From contig NW_024037059.1 in the NCBI RefSeq assembly GCF_015706575.1, forward strand, positions 34,978,129 to 35,042,128: 64,000 nucleotides of DNA, written 5' to 3'. Source of the stretch: Patiria miniata (Eukaryota > Echinodermata > Asteroidea > Valvatida > Asterinidae). Each line of letters opens with the position of its first letter. Positions within the stretch are counted from its first letter, which is position 1. Under the pieces are notes generated by a model, which saw nothing but the letters and a program-made list of their open reading frames with translations, did not search any database and was not told the DNA's origin. Positions 1-11,999 of the stretch are shown here, one piece after another. A program made the position numbers and the translations under genes.

Positions 1-613
1 TGCGCCCCAATCATGGAACATTTGAGCTTACCCCCCAAAAAACATCTAATCACAATGGTCACATTACTCACTATTGGGTATCTAATCCATGCCATGTCGT
101 CGCCCCTAACAAGAAGATGGAAATCGAAAAGAGTCCCTTCTGGGGGCGGGGCCGGCGAATCTGCAGCCTGGGTGCTAAGCCTGGTCAGCCAGGCTCCTTC
201 TGTGAAGGAGACTTGGATCCAGGGATCGGAATCATACGACTTGGGTTTCCAGCCGGCGGAGGCATGGTGAAGACGAGCGTTGGCCGCCGGGCCCGTCGAG
301 TCACTAGAAGATGCCGATATCATAGCGTCTGTTATCAGCGATGACTCCATACCCAGCGGGTTCTCTGCGCAGTTCACTGGCAAGCAACACCGTGAGGAAA
401 TCAGCAAATAGCTAAATCAGTTTAACAATTTTACAAAAAGCGCTTAGACTTATTTTGTTCATATCTGCCAGTCAACTATGAGGTCCAGCTTCAAAGTCAA
501 CGGTGGTGGATTTGGGCCTTTTAATTAAGAATCGGCGTTATTTTGAGTTCACGATGAAATTATCATTTGTAATTCATTTTGTTATGATATTCTAATTTTG
601 TTAAATGATAAAG
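1..613. other. no gene recognised
   Basis: A moderately GC-rich patch (about 110-310) is followed by AT-rich DNA. Short open frames here have no recognisable domain and no splice or start context. I see nothing else I can support. Confidence 0.4.
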
Positions 614-870
614 AATATGCATAGTGGCATCACGAAATGAGTACGGCTTCATGATCAGAGGGTCAGGGGTTTGAATCCAGTTACTGGCAATGTTTTGTCC
701 CTGGGCAAGCCACTTGCCTCTCTCCGCCCAAGAGTATAAATTGGAACGCTACCAGCATCATAGCTGGTGAGTAATCACCCCTGCGATGGAATGACATCCC
801 ATCCAGGGGAAGATGGGCCACATTCCAGATGGGCCACATTGGCTCGTGACGGACTTTGCTTCCTATCATG
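614..870 (+). mobile_element. tRNA-derived SINE remnant
   Basis: The head has a tRNA-like A-box region (agtggcatcacgaaatgag) and a B-box-like gggtttgaatcc, one base off GGTTCGAATCC. The body (gggcaagccacttgcctc, then a pyrimidine-rich stretch and agtataaat) resembles the copies at 22660-22860 and 58225-58405, which lie on the opposite strand. The intact-looking pol III boxes make it a SINE rather than a tRNA gene: there is no cloverleaf 3' half. Confidence 0.65.
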
Positions 871-1374
871 ATATGGCCCTTTGACTTTAAGGAAATGATA
901 ACGGTACCTGTGGAACATTTAGATCTACTTCATATAAAAGAGTGGAGATACTTAAACACTGAATGTCTTTAAGGTAACTTTGAATACATACATCCTAACA
1001 TTTTGAAATATTAGTTTAAATTAAAACACATTACAGAATCAACAACACATGGTGCTCGAGAGGTTATTGGAAAAACGCAATTACTATTGTTTATCAGTGA
1101 AGGCGTTTCCTGCATAACTGCTTTGCAAACCAAGAACCAAATTTGTGCAAAGTATTCATCGAAGAGCAAAACAGTGTGTCTAAAAAAAATGCAAAAAAAA
1201 TATACCGGAATGCCAAAAGGTAGCATGTGTAACCAACATTGGTATGATTTGAAAGATACGCTTCTCCATCCTAAAATGAGAAACAGTACGTGTAACAGTT
1301 TCATAAAATTTCGATTATATTTAAACGCATTTTATAAAGAAGTTCCAAGCTAATACAGAAGAAAAAATGTCAAT

Positions 1375-1560
1375 ATAGCGGGTCAGATTCGACCCGAAAA
1401 TCCCAGTCAGATTCGACCATAACACTGATCCGTGTAAAATTGACACTTTTCTTAGTCAAAATGACAAAGACGTTGGGGTCAAAATAACACTTCTCCGAGT
1501 CAAATGGCCCTGAAAAAAAAATGACGACTTGGGGAATAGGCATTTCGACCCGGAAATGGT
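1375..1560. repeat. degenerate MITE-like repeat with tcaaaat-gacccgg units
   Basis: Short units such as gtcagattcgacccg, gtcaaaatgac and gacccggaaatg recur. The same wording occurs in intron 3 of both transporter genes (24187-24387 and about 61640-61810). Probably an old non-autonomous DNA element family. The ends are not clear here. Confidence 0.45.
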
Positions 1561-2236
1561 GAAATCTGCCCAGAATTTTGTTGGATCTGATCCCGGACTT
1601 TTACGAGCGTATGTGCAAGTAAAGACATCTACTTACGTGGCAAAAGTACACTCGCACATCAACTACTGTGCTGATAAAAGTACAAGAGTGGTCATTCAGG
1701 AGGAAAGAGAATAAAACGATTAAATGAGGGTGAAACATTCCTTATGAGCGTGCAAATTGTACACAGTGATAACTTCTTTGCACTGTACTCCAAAACGCAG
1801 GCAACTTACCCACGGATGAAACACAAATTTCCATTAGACGCAAAACAACCTGTGGTGTATGGGAAAAACAACCAAACACTTTAATGGTGCTCAATTGTTT
1901 TGAGATAAAATAAAGCAAACTTCAACTTTTATTGATTCGGAGTTGTGGTATGATACCAATGCGTATCCTCTATCCAATATTTGGGTCCAGCGCCCCAAAA
2001 ATGGTTGAAAGCGGAGTGGGTTTTATAGATGCGATTATAGATGTTTATTAAAACAACATATTAACTGCTTTCAGAGTGCATATAATTCTGTTCAATTGAT
2101 TTAGTGTGGCTATACTCTTTTCATGAGTCTGATGTGCACAATAGGTCGGACTTAGCCCATCATTGGCGTTACGGGGCAATCGGGCTAATCATTATACGAT
2201 ATCACTGCAAAGACTATGATGGTCAGTGATATATAT

Positions 2237-2900
2237 TCAGTACGATATGTACAAAGAGGACATTCTGGGACCAGCAACAATGGCAACGAGTGGGTGGAGA
2301 GGGGTTCTAAGTAGGCTCCCTACCCCAACACATCCATCTTTGTAACCACCGCCAATCGTGGACCCCATATTGTCCCTAATATTCAATCCTTTCAACTTTT
2401 TACCAAAGCTCTCATTGGCTTTGTACTCGAATTTCAATCGTGGACTATCGGTCAATCGTGGACCTATATAGACAAAAGGGTTAGGGCACAGACGCGATTA
2501 ACCGAGAGTCCACGATTGAAATTCGTGGACGTATTGTTTGTGCCCTAGCCCTTTTGTCCTAGGTCCACGAAGCCGTGTGTATTTGCCTGCAATTGGTGAC
2601 CCCTATTGTCCCTCTTTTGTTTGTATCCTAACTTTTTAGGAAGACCTCCCATATGTTTTGTACACGATCGTAAATTGGGGACCTTCGGGAATTGGGTACC
2701 CTATTGTCCTCTATTGTCCAACGTCCCCTTTTGAATGCAGAAACAATCTCACTGGCGCGCTCGTTTGTTTATGGTGTAAAGAGAGGATTTTCAATTGTTC
2801 CTATTCCCCTTTCCCTTGTTTATATATATATTTTTTTGCAACAGCTCTCATTGGTTTTGTACACGTTTTCTAAGCAAGGTCGTCCAGGTTCCTGTCCGTA
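2237..2900. repeat. degenerate tandem repeat block with an internal inverted pair
   Basis: Three diverged units share an attgtccc core followed by a ctctcattggctttgtac segment (about 2280-2440, 2590-2690 and 2700-2870). Within it, 2455-2575 folds back: gacaaaagggttagggcaca pairs with tgtgccctagcccttttgtc. Short open frames here are low-complexity shadows. Origin not recognised. Confidence 0.45.
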
Positions 2901-4016
2901 ATTCATGGATGATGCTGCATGTGTGTGTCCTCGATTTACATCATAAACACGCACCCGCCCAATCCAACCTTACCCTGCTGGGTTCGCCACAGTGGTGAAG
3001 TTGTCTTTAGTTATTGCTTTCTCGTCAGCACGAAAAGTCCAGCAACAGGCAAATATGAGCGGATCCATCTATCGCAAGAACTCACATCTTCCATAAAGAC
3101 TAACCTTCGTGTGCCTCGGTGATGAAGATCTGAATTCGGCCGCCGCAACAAAAACGTTCATGACCTACCTCGCAGCCACTGTGCTAGAACCTTTTACTTT
3201 CTAGAAACAACGTATACGTCAGTGCAGCATTCAAGGAGATGCCATTTTGTACACAGCCTTGGCTGAATTTTGTTAATTAAAATAAACTAGCGTGCACCGA
3301 AAGCCCTTGGCGTGAGCGCTGATCGATACAAGGTCTTGTTCGTCGTAATGAAAAATTACTAATTGTTGTCTTTATTAATTTCGACAGTGGTCGATGTACC
3401 GTGAAAGAAGTACATTGGGCGTGCTGACTACATGAGAAATTTAGGAGGAACCACAACCAGTCACAGCTTACAGTCTTTATTAGTATGGCGTCAACAGTGA
3501 CATTCGAACGAAACACCCCGGAATTGAAGCCCCTGAAACCGATAAGTAGAGTAGGCTCCAGCTCAATTAGTCTCCCGTTAAAATTACAGGCTATGGAGAT
3601 GTCTTACAGGAAGTTAAGGATTTTTAACGTCATACCCGTTTTACATGAAAACAATTAATGCTAGTTGAATTGACACGACGATTGATTTCTAATTTCCTGA
3701 TTCATTCCTGAAAGAAAACTCATTTTCGTGAAAATTCCTTTAAAACCCCGACAGAACAAAAATTGTAAACAGGTTGAAGTTGAACATCGTTTCTTTTTCA
3801 CTTAAATCGTTTCAATTTGGATAGACTGGCATGCGCAGCGTTCTATAGCTTCAATTTCCGGTAAAAGTAAAGTGCTGTTATCCAATAAAAATTTGCAGCA
3901 TTTCAAGTCTATTTTCAATGATTGTACCCAAAAAACTCACGCGAATCGACGCATACTAACGAAAATACTTTTCAAACAACCGTCTCCTGGGTTAGTTTTC
4001 ACAAATTCGAAGATAT
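2901..4016. other. no gene recognised
   Basis: Mixed AT-rich sequence. No open frame with a recognisable domain, no tRNA-like boxes and no clear terminal repeats were found. Confidence 0.4.
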
Positions 4017-4346
4017 GGCCCAAAAAAAAGTCTCCGGTTTCTGGTTTGGAGCTTGCCCAAAAAGTGGTGCGGGGACGCGGCTTTTTTTTTTTTTTACCTG
4101 ATTTTTTGCTTCAAATGTCGGCTGATGACTGCAAATGGTGTCCGACTAAACTTAGTGGAAATATATTGGAGTCCAGAGAGGCCACATAAAGCTTATTTAT
4201 CGATCATAACCCCATCTAAAAACAAGTTAAAACTATGCAGCAGCAGGATTTCAGTCAAACCAGTGAGTTTGGCGGTTTTGAGACATCATCTTTTGTTGAA
4301 AAAAAACGCGCGCGCATACCAGAAACCGGAGACTTTTTTTTTGGCC
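4017..4346. repeat. foldback element with about 29-bp inverted ends
   Basis: The left end ggcccaaaaaaaagtctccg continues into gtttctggt. The right end is its reverse complement, reading accagaaaccggagac then a T run then ggcc. Nothing coding lies between. This is most simply a small non-autonomous DNA transposon or foldback repeat. I cannot identify a target duplication. Confidence 0.55.
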
Positions 4347-5097
4347 TATACTTTAAACAGTCTTAGGGGACGGCCAACTCCTTTGGTGCACCGAATATCC
4401 ACATTTTGACTTTACCTTCAAAGATTTGCGATTGCCAACAATATAACAAGGAACCCAAAGCATGAACGCTTACCTGCAAAAACAACGACCAGGCGACATT
4501 CCCACGGAGTTTCATTGTGAAGGGCAATATTTCAAAAATTAAAAAGGAGGGTTTTTTTGAACAACCAGTATATGCGTTCCTTAAAACGCAGACAGCCAAA
4601 TGTCAACGTGACCCCCAAGACGTGAGTTTCTTATTAAGGTCCAAAGTCACGTCTGCGTACGTCTTATAAATACAACACCCAATACTGGTTTCTAAACTGT
4701 ACACCCTTGCTTTCCTATTGGACGGATGTCACACGTGCCCCTCATAATTAAAATCATGGTCAGAATTCAGTACAATGACGGTCATCGCTTATCGATTTCC
4801 AAAGTGAAACAGATAAGGGTTTATATATGTAATTAACCTTGAATATTGATGCAGCGGAGACGCTGTAGACATTCAATGACGATCGATGTCTGACAACGTG
4901 GCGCCGTCACGCTATACTAGAATATTGACACGATGTCGAACAAACGATAAACGAAAACAACATATGTTTTGCCATCTCAGCGCACCGGCGGATCTAGGAG
5001 GAGGGGACGAAGGGACTGACCCCCTCCCCTCCCTGACTTAGCGAATCCATCCTCCTTCAGCCCCCACCTTTTCTCTTAATTCCAAAGAGTGAAATTA

Positions 5098-5235
5098 GGG
5101 ACTAGACGTTTTAGAGTGAAAATCACTCTCATTTTTGATTGAAATAGTTTGAAGAAAAAAACCACTTCAGCCGAAGCTCGAGTGGAAACTCGATCTTTAC
5201 GATTGAGGAAATTTCACTCTAAAACGTCTAGTCCC
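5098..5235. mobile_element. 138-bp MITE with perfect 24-bp terminal inverted repeats
   Basis: The ends are gggactagacgttttagagt (plus gaaa) and their exact reverse complement at 5212-5235. The interior is too short to code. Two identical 24-bp ends imply a fairly young non-autonomous DNA transposon. No convincing target duplication is visible, so the superfamily is open. Confidence 0.75.
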
Positions 5236-6129
5236 GGCTAGTTTCCGACTGTGGGACTGAATCTTCACTCGAATGGAGTGAATTTTTCACTCTTCGGAAT
5301 TTAGAGAGTTACCCACTACCACGCTTACAATATAGCGCCCCCTTCAAATTGCTGCTCCGGGGCGGATTCAGAAATTTTTGCAGGGGGGGGGGGGTCATTA
5401 GTCACAAAAAGTCTGAAATACAGACAGGGTTTTTATTTTTTCTTCCTCCGGACACTTGGCCTCCGAAAATCGATAGGTGGGGAAGGGGGACGGCTCGTAC
5501 CATACGCAGGGATGTGTGTGAATTGTTTTCGTTGTGCTGAAAGAGCCCATACCTTGTTTGCGATCCGTGGACAGAAATATAAAACGGTGGTTGTGTTTAA
5601 ATTCCGTAACTTGAAAAGTACATGAAGAAAGCATAAACTTTCTTTAACTTTGGGCTAATGAAATTGGGCTTTCAACTCCTACATTTAAAAAGTGCTACAT
5701 GCAGAACTTCACTTAAACAATAGTCCCGAGATTTGGGTTTCGCTTTTTTGACTCGCCTTGTATATTTGGCCAATCATTGGCTGACATGATGCCGGATCAA
5801 TGATGGTTTAGAGGCCATTTATTTGCTTGTTTTTGAAGTTGGTCTTTATAATTATTACATATTAATATACCCCACGTGATCGAGTCTCAACCAATCAGAA
5901 GCCATGAACTCTCCAAGGTATTTATTAATAAAGCATAAATGTGACTCTTCCTTTTGGACAAATCATCTGCAGGTTGTGTTCGTTATTAAATTGAAACAGT
6001 AAAACCATTAGTTTGCAAGCCGAGTATCGAAACTAGATTATACAGTTAAATGAAATCAATGTTAATCATATTAACATTATCGCTTTATGCATAAGGCGAT
6101 AATGGTACATTTTAATGGTACAATAGGCA
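5236..6129. other. no gene; partial hAT-like end near 5354
   Basis: The string ggggcggattcag followed by a G run (5354-5395) resembles the end of the complete hAT-like element at 55536-55849, but I find no matching right end. The rest is AT-rich with no supported feature. Confidence 0.35.
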
Positions 6130-6646
6130 TGCATATATGCTAGAAAGTCCTCCATACCATTCTAATGCGCTCTAACACTCAAAGCGGAACTGTCTGTTCG
6201 AAATAGTTGAGAAAAAGGGATTCACATGAATATACATGGTAAACTTTTGACCAATGGGTTTTAAATACAGGATTTGTTAAATTTGCTGTTATTCGTATTA
6301 ACGTGTGAATGACAAATCAATCTTAAACACTTAAATTCTCCACTCTCTTTTGAAATATATATATTATTAACTAAACCTTTCGCTTGTGAGTATTCATTAC
6401 TATAATTCTACACGAAGAAAATAAGAGCTGCATACAACTTCGACTAGTGGTTCAAAAAAGAATTCTGTTCAAACCAAAGCGAAAAGGTCACAAAATAAGC
6501 TAAACCTCTAAGCAAAAAAAAGTTACAAATGGATCTATCGCATTCAGCAGTCATCTTTTTGGTGTGTTTTGTTATGTTTATTCGTCAAAATTCCCGTATA
6601 AAATCAAACACCTTGTTTTAAAAAAAAATCATAAACCATGAGCACT
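6130..6646. repeat. left arm of an 8-kb-spaced inverted repeat
   Basis: This roughly 510-bp stretch is the diverged reverse complement of 14083-14670. Anchors include tcctccataccattctaatg, gcttgtgagtattcattact and ccatgagcac here, and their reverse complements there. The two arms bracket the SUSD2-like gene and its fragment. Either two dispersed copies of one repeat lie in opposite orientation, or a larger segment was duplicated in inverted form. Confidence 0.65.
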
Positions 6647-7464
6647 ACAGAAACAATGCTACATTTTAGTTTGTTGAGGTAACACAAGAAGAGTAAGTAC
6701 TTTTACATACAAATTAATATCAAATTTGCTTTTTGTAACTAATTTTCATTTATCACGGCATACAGAGCACATCACTTCTTTAAAAATTAGTTTCTGAGGC
6801 CTACCAGAAAATAATGAATCAATACAAACTCCCCATTGTTATTATTATGATATCTTAGCACGTCAATTTCATTGTTTGTCTTGGTAATTCTAAGAAAAAC
6901 TTTCGTCTTATAAACTGTCTAAAATGTATAAACCTATCAAAGCATTATTGGTTTTGAAGTAATTTTTTAAGCGTTTAATATTATCTGTAATGACTTGAAT
7001 GGTGAAAATAAACAACGGTTTCCCAAAAAAAATACATTTTACAACGCTATCATCGTATTACAATATCCTTAGTTATAAATGGCTTCTATAGCCTCAAAAT
7101 GGAATTCTACAGCCTCGACCTGGGCTATATGAACCGACTAGTGAATTTAATTGAGGTAATGATTCCGTAAATCGTGGGATCCACGATTTTTTTTTTTGAG
7201 GTTTTGTGGTGGGGGTACTTCATTGCGACGATAATATTGTAGCGAGATCCGGGGTTTCGTAAGGGTGCCCTCCGTACAGTTTATGTATATCCCATAATAA
7301 TTATTCTAATGATGCAATGTCAGTAGTGTAGTAGCATGGCATTTGGTTATGTTGAAGTATGCATGTTTAGCTAGCGCACTCTGTGTGTCGCGCAAGTAGT
7401 ATTGGCGGATCGGTCGCGTTCGTTCCTTGGCCGTCTGCCGATAAGATTTTTTCCAGGTTTTTCC

Positions 7465-7975
7465 AGCCAATTTCCTAAAATGTTCATTCACTTCTGAAAA
7501 TCGGTCATTCGTTTTCGTCTGAATTTGAATACACGTCTTTAATCCCATTTCAATTCAACGAAAGTCCAATCGTATTCATTACTCGTGCATTCGGTTTTGA
7601 GAAACAGATGTGCATTCATTTACGCAAGCATATTTCGCGCAGAGTTCTGGCATAAAATTTCGTGAATGTGCATTCAAAAGTACGTTTTCTCATTCAAAAT
7701 AGCAGATTGCATCATATAGCATTAAACCAAGAGTGAAATAGAATGACCAATGTTTGAAATCGCCCTCTAAAAGCGAAAAGGAAGTCTTATAAACGAATCT
7801 GAATGAGCATAAACGAAAGGTGATGCTCAATCACTTAATTGATTGAACTGAAACGGAATCAAATGCTCTGGTAGCGAAAATGAAACGCGTGTTCAGAGCG
7901 ATTCTCAAATTCAGACGAAAATGATTGACCGATTTTCAGAAGTGAATGAGCATTTTAGGAAATTGGCCGGAAACC
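7465..7975. repeat. foldback repeat with about 62-bp inverted arms
   Basis: The arm at 7465-7528 (aatttcctaaaatgttcatt, then cacttctgaaaatcggtca) is the near-exact reverse complement of 7911-7972. The interior is AT-rich and non-coding. Probably a non-autonomous transposon. Target duplication not resolved. Confidence 0.6.
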
Positions 7976-8440
7976 TATATCATGTTGCGTCCTCTATCAA
8001 GAACTTTGTAACAGGTGTTCATCCATGTCAAACCTTTCCTAAGTAGGTGAGCACCCGTCAGACACCATCGTCCAATTGCTGGGGTTCAACGCCAGTATTT
8101 GAGAGTGAGAGCCAATGATCAAGCCATTGATGATTAAAATACGAGTTGTGCGTATTTAATCACTATTCCCTGTGTCGAGAATCAATTTTAACTCCATTCA
8201 ATTCAATTCAAAAAGACACGGAACAAACCAACTGCAGGTTCTACCCGCCTTCCTTGATGATCAAGTGGAGGAGTGCGTCCTATAAACGGACCTGCCCAAA
8301 GTCTACTTTTATAGCCGCTCGTATACGCGACAGAGGATTTGCCGGGAGCCGTAGAGTACACCGCCACAACAGGAAACAAAAACGAACTATTATTCGATGC
8401 TTTCCTGTTTCCAGATAATACAGTCTTCTTCTTTTTTCAT

Positions 8441-11400
8441 TTATTGTGTCTTCATAACTAGGTAAATTAGACCACCGATTGCAAGAACAGCAATCAAACC
8501 AACGACAACAATCGCTGCTGTGATGCCTGCAGCTAGCCTTTCCTCCTCTCTTTCTTCCATACCATCACAAACAGGGAGATCAGACGACCACTGGCCAGCT
8601 TCAAGACATGTCAATCTGGAAGACCCTTTCAAGATGAAGCCATCTTCACAAGCCACATCAACAGTGGCGTTCACGAGATACACGGACCCATACAGCAACC
8701 CGTTCTCCACATCACCCGGGTAGCCACAACTGACAATCTTGACCAATCCTTTCTGGACTTCAGTTATTGTACTTTCCACCACAAGAGTCTCGTTAGCAAA
8801 AGACAGGCTGCCGGTGATTACCGCATCAAAGACACACTCAATGGAATCGCCACACAGGTCCTTGGTTTCCTGACTAACTTCGTTCAGATTAGGAACCTTG
8901 AAGGTCGGGAAAAACTCAGGGAAGTGATATGTGCTGTAGTCAAATGGGGAAATGTACGTAAATTTAGAGTCCTCTTGTGCTACCAACCACTCCAAACCAA
9001 ACTTATGAAGTTCCTTCAGCGAAGAAGCGGACTCCAGGATGGTTCCATTTGGGAACTGAAGGTCGTCATCTGGGTTTCCGTTTAGGTTTCCAAGAAGCCC
9101 TTTAACTTGACCCTGGAAATTGGTGTCCAGTTGAGCGATGAAAGACATCACCTCAGCGTCGATGTACACGGTAACAGCGATGCCAGCATTAAATGCTATC
9201 TTGATTTTGGTCAAATCAGAATTGAAGCGGATTTGAACACCTCTGAGGTAATGAACTTTCACTGGTCTGGGGTCAAGACGCCACGGCTCACCGTCTACAA
9301 GAATCAGTGTCTCGTTCATGTTAGACAGCTGCACCTGGACTTTTGAAGAATCGTTCACTTGGAGAACGAACGCCGTGTAGACAGAGGCGTTAGTGTTGCG
9401 GTACCTCTCCATACGGGCTTGAAAGGTTAAGTTATGTTCTTCAGATGACGCCATCAGAAATTCTCCAGCACCGTTAAAGGTGAACTTGTAGCCATCCAGA
9501 CTTGTCAGATGGGGATCCCCAATGCCCCCAGCCGGTCGAGGTGGTTCGTACTTAGAACAATCATCAGATGGTCTGTACTTGTAGTACTCCGTACAATTGT
9601 CTGACAGTTTGCACAAGCAAATCCACGGAAAAACGTCGTACCATTGATGCTTCCAGAAATGCTCTCCTGGACTGTACCTGTCGGCTGTTCCTCCCCCAGG
9701 GGGACCTACCAGGATATTACCGTCTTTCCCGTAACAGCACTGTTGGCCTGTTCCCGTTTGCATTGAATGAACAGACCGATAACACACATCATCATCCTTC
9801 TGAAAGTTAAAATCAACCTCAGCCTGTTCTTTGATGCAGGGACACGGAGGGAGTCCTGTGGGCACAGTACTTCTCAACGGGTACTTGGAAACTCCACAGG
9901 TCATTGAAGTCACTGTTATCACGGCAGGACTGTACAATCTTAGGCGCAACGCTGCATTTCCCTCTGGAGAAGGAGTAAGATAAAATGTTGAGAACGACAA
10001 ACCATGTTCGTATAGGGATTGGAGGTCGATTGGATGTATCGTCAGACTTCCACTGTTCAAGACGCTGTTTTTCACTGAAACCGCTTCCATCAGGACAGGA
10101 TCATTGCTGGCGTAATCTGTTTCTTGCATCATAACAGTCACATGTGAAACGTCTTCACCAAGAATTGTAGGATCCCAGGATAACATGATCGGATCATCTG
10201 AGGTTAGGTCAATGATGCCATCTCCAAATGAAGAATTCTCCTGTTGGATTTGTACAAGAGGTGGCAGGTCCTCTTCAGATGCAATATAGATAAAGTATGG
10301 AAATGATTTACCGTCACCAAGTGATACATAAACGGATGTTAGTCCGTTCATGTAAAAGGTGGGAGTGATACAGACAACAGTGTAAGGGTCAGTGCGGTCA
10401 GCTGAAACCAGGACATCTACTAATCCTGTGGAAAACTTGCACTTTGCATATTCAGTGACTGGGACTTTAGTTTTCAAACAGGGAACGGTTATAGTGAGAG
10501 GCTCACCACCAAGTTCTCGCAAATAGTACGGCGTCAAACTTAGCAATCGTTCATTGCTGAAAAGAGACAGACCAGCGGCGTAGCCATAGGATTCGGCCCT
10601 TTCATACCCGTAGACAATGACGGAGAGGGGTGATGAATAAGAATCTGTTTGTTCCACGTAGTAGACACCTTCACCTTTTGGAAGTTGAACCGTAAGTGAA
10701 ATGTAACTAGTGTGAGGAACATCGCTCTCGTGTACAGTTGAGCCTTTGATAGGAGAACCGTTGAGAAAAACGGTTTCCATGGAATCATTCTTCACAATAA
10801 CATTGATGTAATTGAAATAACCATCTGCATCTTCTCCAGATTGAGGAGGTGTCGTAAAGCCGAACGCGTACCCGAAGTGTTCTTCTGCAGGAACCTGAAT
10901 GATGGAGGGGTCGACTGTGATACCATTGATGGACGCCAAATGCTGCATCATCAGAGCGGGTTTGCTTGACGTAACGAGGCCGGAACCCAAAAGACGTCCT
11001 TCCCAAAATTCACCCGGTTCCAACGACTGGTGTTCAAAACCGGGGATTGTGAGATTGGTTTCGCTGAAATAAGCAACAATTCGGTAGATGTTGTCATCGT
11101 CACTGCGGGCCGCGGTGTAGATGTGTTTCTGTTCCCAACTCTTAACTGGTACCAACTGCTCAGTCACCGTGTCACAAGCTGAACCAGCGTGGGTTGTGCA
11201 TTCATTGCCACTGAACACAGCAACTGGTTTGTCACTATAGATGGTACTTCCTGTTAGGTCCTCCAAATCATGACCTTGGATTTGAACGGCTTCCAATTCA
11301 TTGAGAACGAACCTCAGCACATCATCTGCATTATATGTTTGTCCTTCGAATGTTACCGAACCCCGTAAAGTTACCTGAACTGAGGTGGAGTCTCCTGTAG

Positions 11401-11935
11401 CAATGACAGCGAACTGAGTATGCCCTCGCGATATTGGATGTAACGTCATCACCACATACTGCGTGCCGAGATTGTTTGTAGGTATACCAAGAAAACCGTC
11501 GGACGAATAATCGTGGTAAATCAGACCGTACGCAGACACCTCACTAGAAGCTTTAATTTCGATTCCTTTCCAGCTCCTTTCACTGCCATTCATATTCAGT
11601 TCAACCGGAACATTGGTTCGTCGAAATCCACCTGCTTCTATTACAAAGCTCTCCTGGAACCTCCTCCCATCCAACTGAAACTTGCTGCTAATAGTAACGG
11701 AGGTTTGCTGGTTACTAAAAGCAACCACCATTATGTAAAGTCTCGTATTAAATGAGTATTCATATACGCTATCTGTGAAGCCAATTACAAAGCGTTTACC
11801 TCTTGATCTCCCCAAGCATTTCGGCTGGTTCATGTTTGGTGATTGCAGATCAAGAGCTGACACTGGAATTTCTGGAAAAGTATGGGCCATGCAGATGACC
11901 AGCCAGAAAAGGTGTGATTTCATCGGGCCAATCAT
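8441..11935 (-). CDS. SUSD2/MUC4-like membrane glycoprotein (IgGFc-binding N domain, AMOP, VWD, sushi, TM)
   Basis: One uninterrupted frame of 1,174 codons from 11965. A pyrimidine tract ending in AG reads into the frame at 11936, so the first ATG of the exon (11935) or the next (11923) is the likely start, with an upstream non-coding exon. Numbering below is from 11965. A signal peptide follows MKSHLFWLVICMAHT (residues 15-38). Residues about 55-470 resemble the IgGFc-binding protein N-terminal domain (SDKPVAVFSGNECTTHAGSA). An AMOP-like domain starts near 705 (PPCPCIKEQAEVDF, GQQCCY). A von Willebrand D domain starts near 813 (GDPHLTSLDGYKFTFNGAGE). A sushi domain lies near 1078-1135 (four Cys) and a single TM helix near 1147-1171. 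The AMOP-VWD-sushi-TM order is that of SUSD2/MUC4 relatives, which act in adhesion at the cell surface. The frame ends MKTQ, and the TAA stop overlaps an AATAAA. Many N-glycosylation sequons are present. The ligand is unknown. Confidence 0.88.
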   Translation of the reverse strand: MIGPMKSHLFWLVICMAHTFPEIPVSALDLQSPNMNQPKCLGRSRGKRFVIGFTDSVYEYSFNTRLYIMVVAFSNQQTSVTISSKFQLDGRRFQESFVIEAGGFRRTNVPVELNMNGSERSWKGIEIKASSEVSAYGLIYHDYSSDGFLGIPTNNLGTQYVVMTLHPISRGHTQFAVIATGDSTSVQVTLRGSVTFEGQTYNADDVLRFVLNELEAVQIQGHDLEDLTGSTIYSDKPVAVFSGNECTTHAGSACDTVTEQLVPVKSWEQKHIYTAARSDDDNIYRIVAYFSETNLTIPGFEHQSLEPGEFWEGRLLGSGLVTSSKPALMMQHLASINGITVDPSIIQVPAEEHFGYAFGFTTPPQSGEDADGYFNYINVIVKNDSMETVFLNGSPIKGSTVHESDVPHTSYISLTVQLPKGEGVYYVEQTDSYSSPLSVIVYGYERAESYGYAAGLSLFSNERLLSLTPYYLRELGGEPLTITVPCLKTKVPVTEYAKCKFSTGLVDVLVSADRTDPYTVVCITPTFYMNGLTSVYVSLGDGKSFPYFIYIASEEDLPPLVQIQQENSSFGDGIIDLTSDDPIMLSWDPTILGEDVSHVTVMMQETDYASNDPVLMEAVSVKNSVLNSGSLTIHPIDLQSLYEHGLSFSTFYLTPSPEGNAALRLRLYSPAVITVTSMTCGVSKYPLRSTVPTGLPPCPCIKEQAEVDFNFQKDDDVCYRSVHSMQTGTGQQCCYGKDGNILVGPPGGGTADRYSPGEHFWKHQWYDVFPWICLCKLSDNCTEYYKYRPSDDCSKYEPPRPAGGIGDPHLTSLDGYKFTFNGAGEFLMASSEEHNLTFQARMERYRNTNASVYTAFVLQVNDSSKVQVQLSNMNETLILVDGEPWRLDPRPVKVHYLRGVQIRFNSDLTKIKIAFNAGIAVTVYIDAEVMSFIAQLDTNFQGQVKGLLGNLNGNPDDDLQFPNGTILESASSLKELHKFGLEWLVAQEDSKFTYISPFDYSTYHFPEFFPTFKVPNLNEVSQETKDLCGDSIECVFDAVITGSLSFANETLVVESTITEVQKGLVKIVSCGYPGDVENGLLYGSVYLVNATVDVACEDGFILKGSSRLTCLEAGQWSSDLPVCDGMEEREEERLAAGITAAIVVVGLIAVLAIGGLIYLVMKTQ

Positions 11936-11999
11936 ACTACAAAATAGAAAAAATGGACATAACAATTCAAGTACTTAACTCATCTATCAACTTTCTTCA

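Noticed and set aside
13-344. Overlapping frames in the GC-rich first 350 bp
   Set aside because: No recognisable domain, no splice sites and no conservation argument available.
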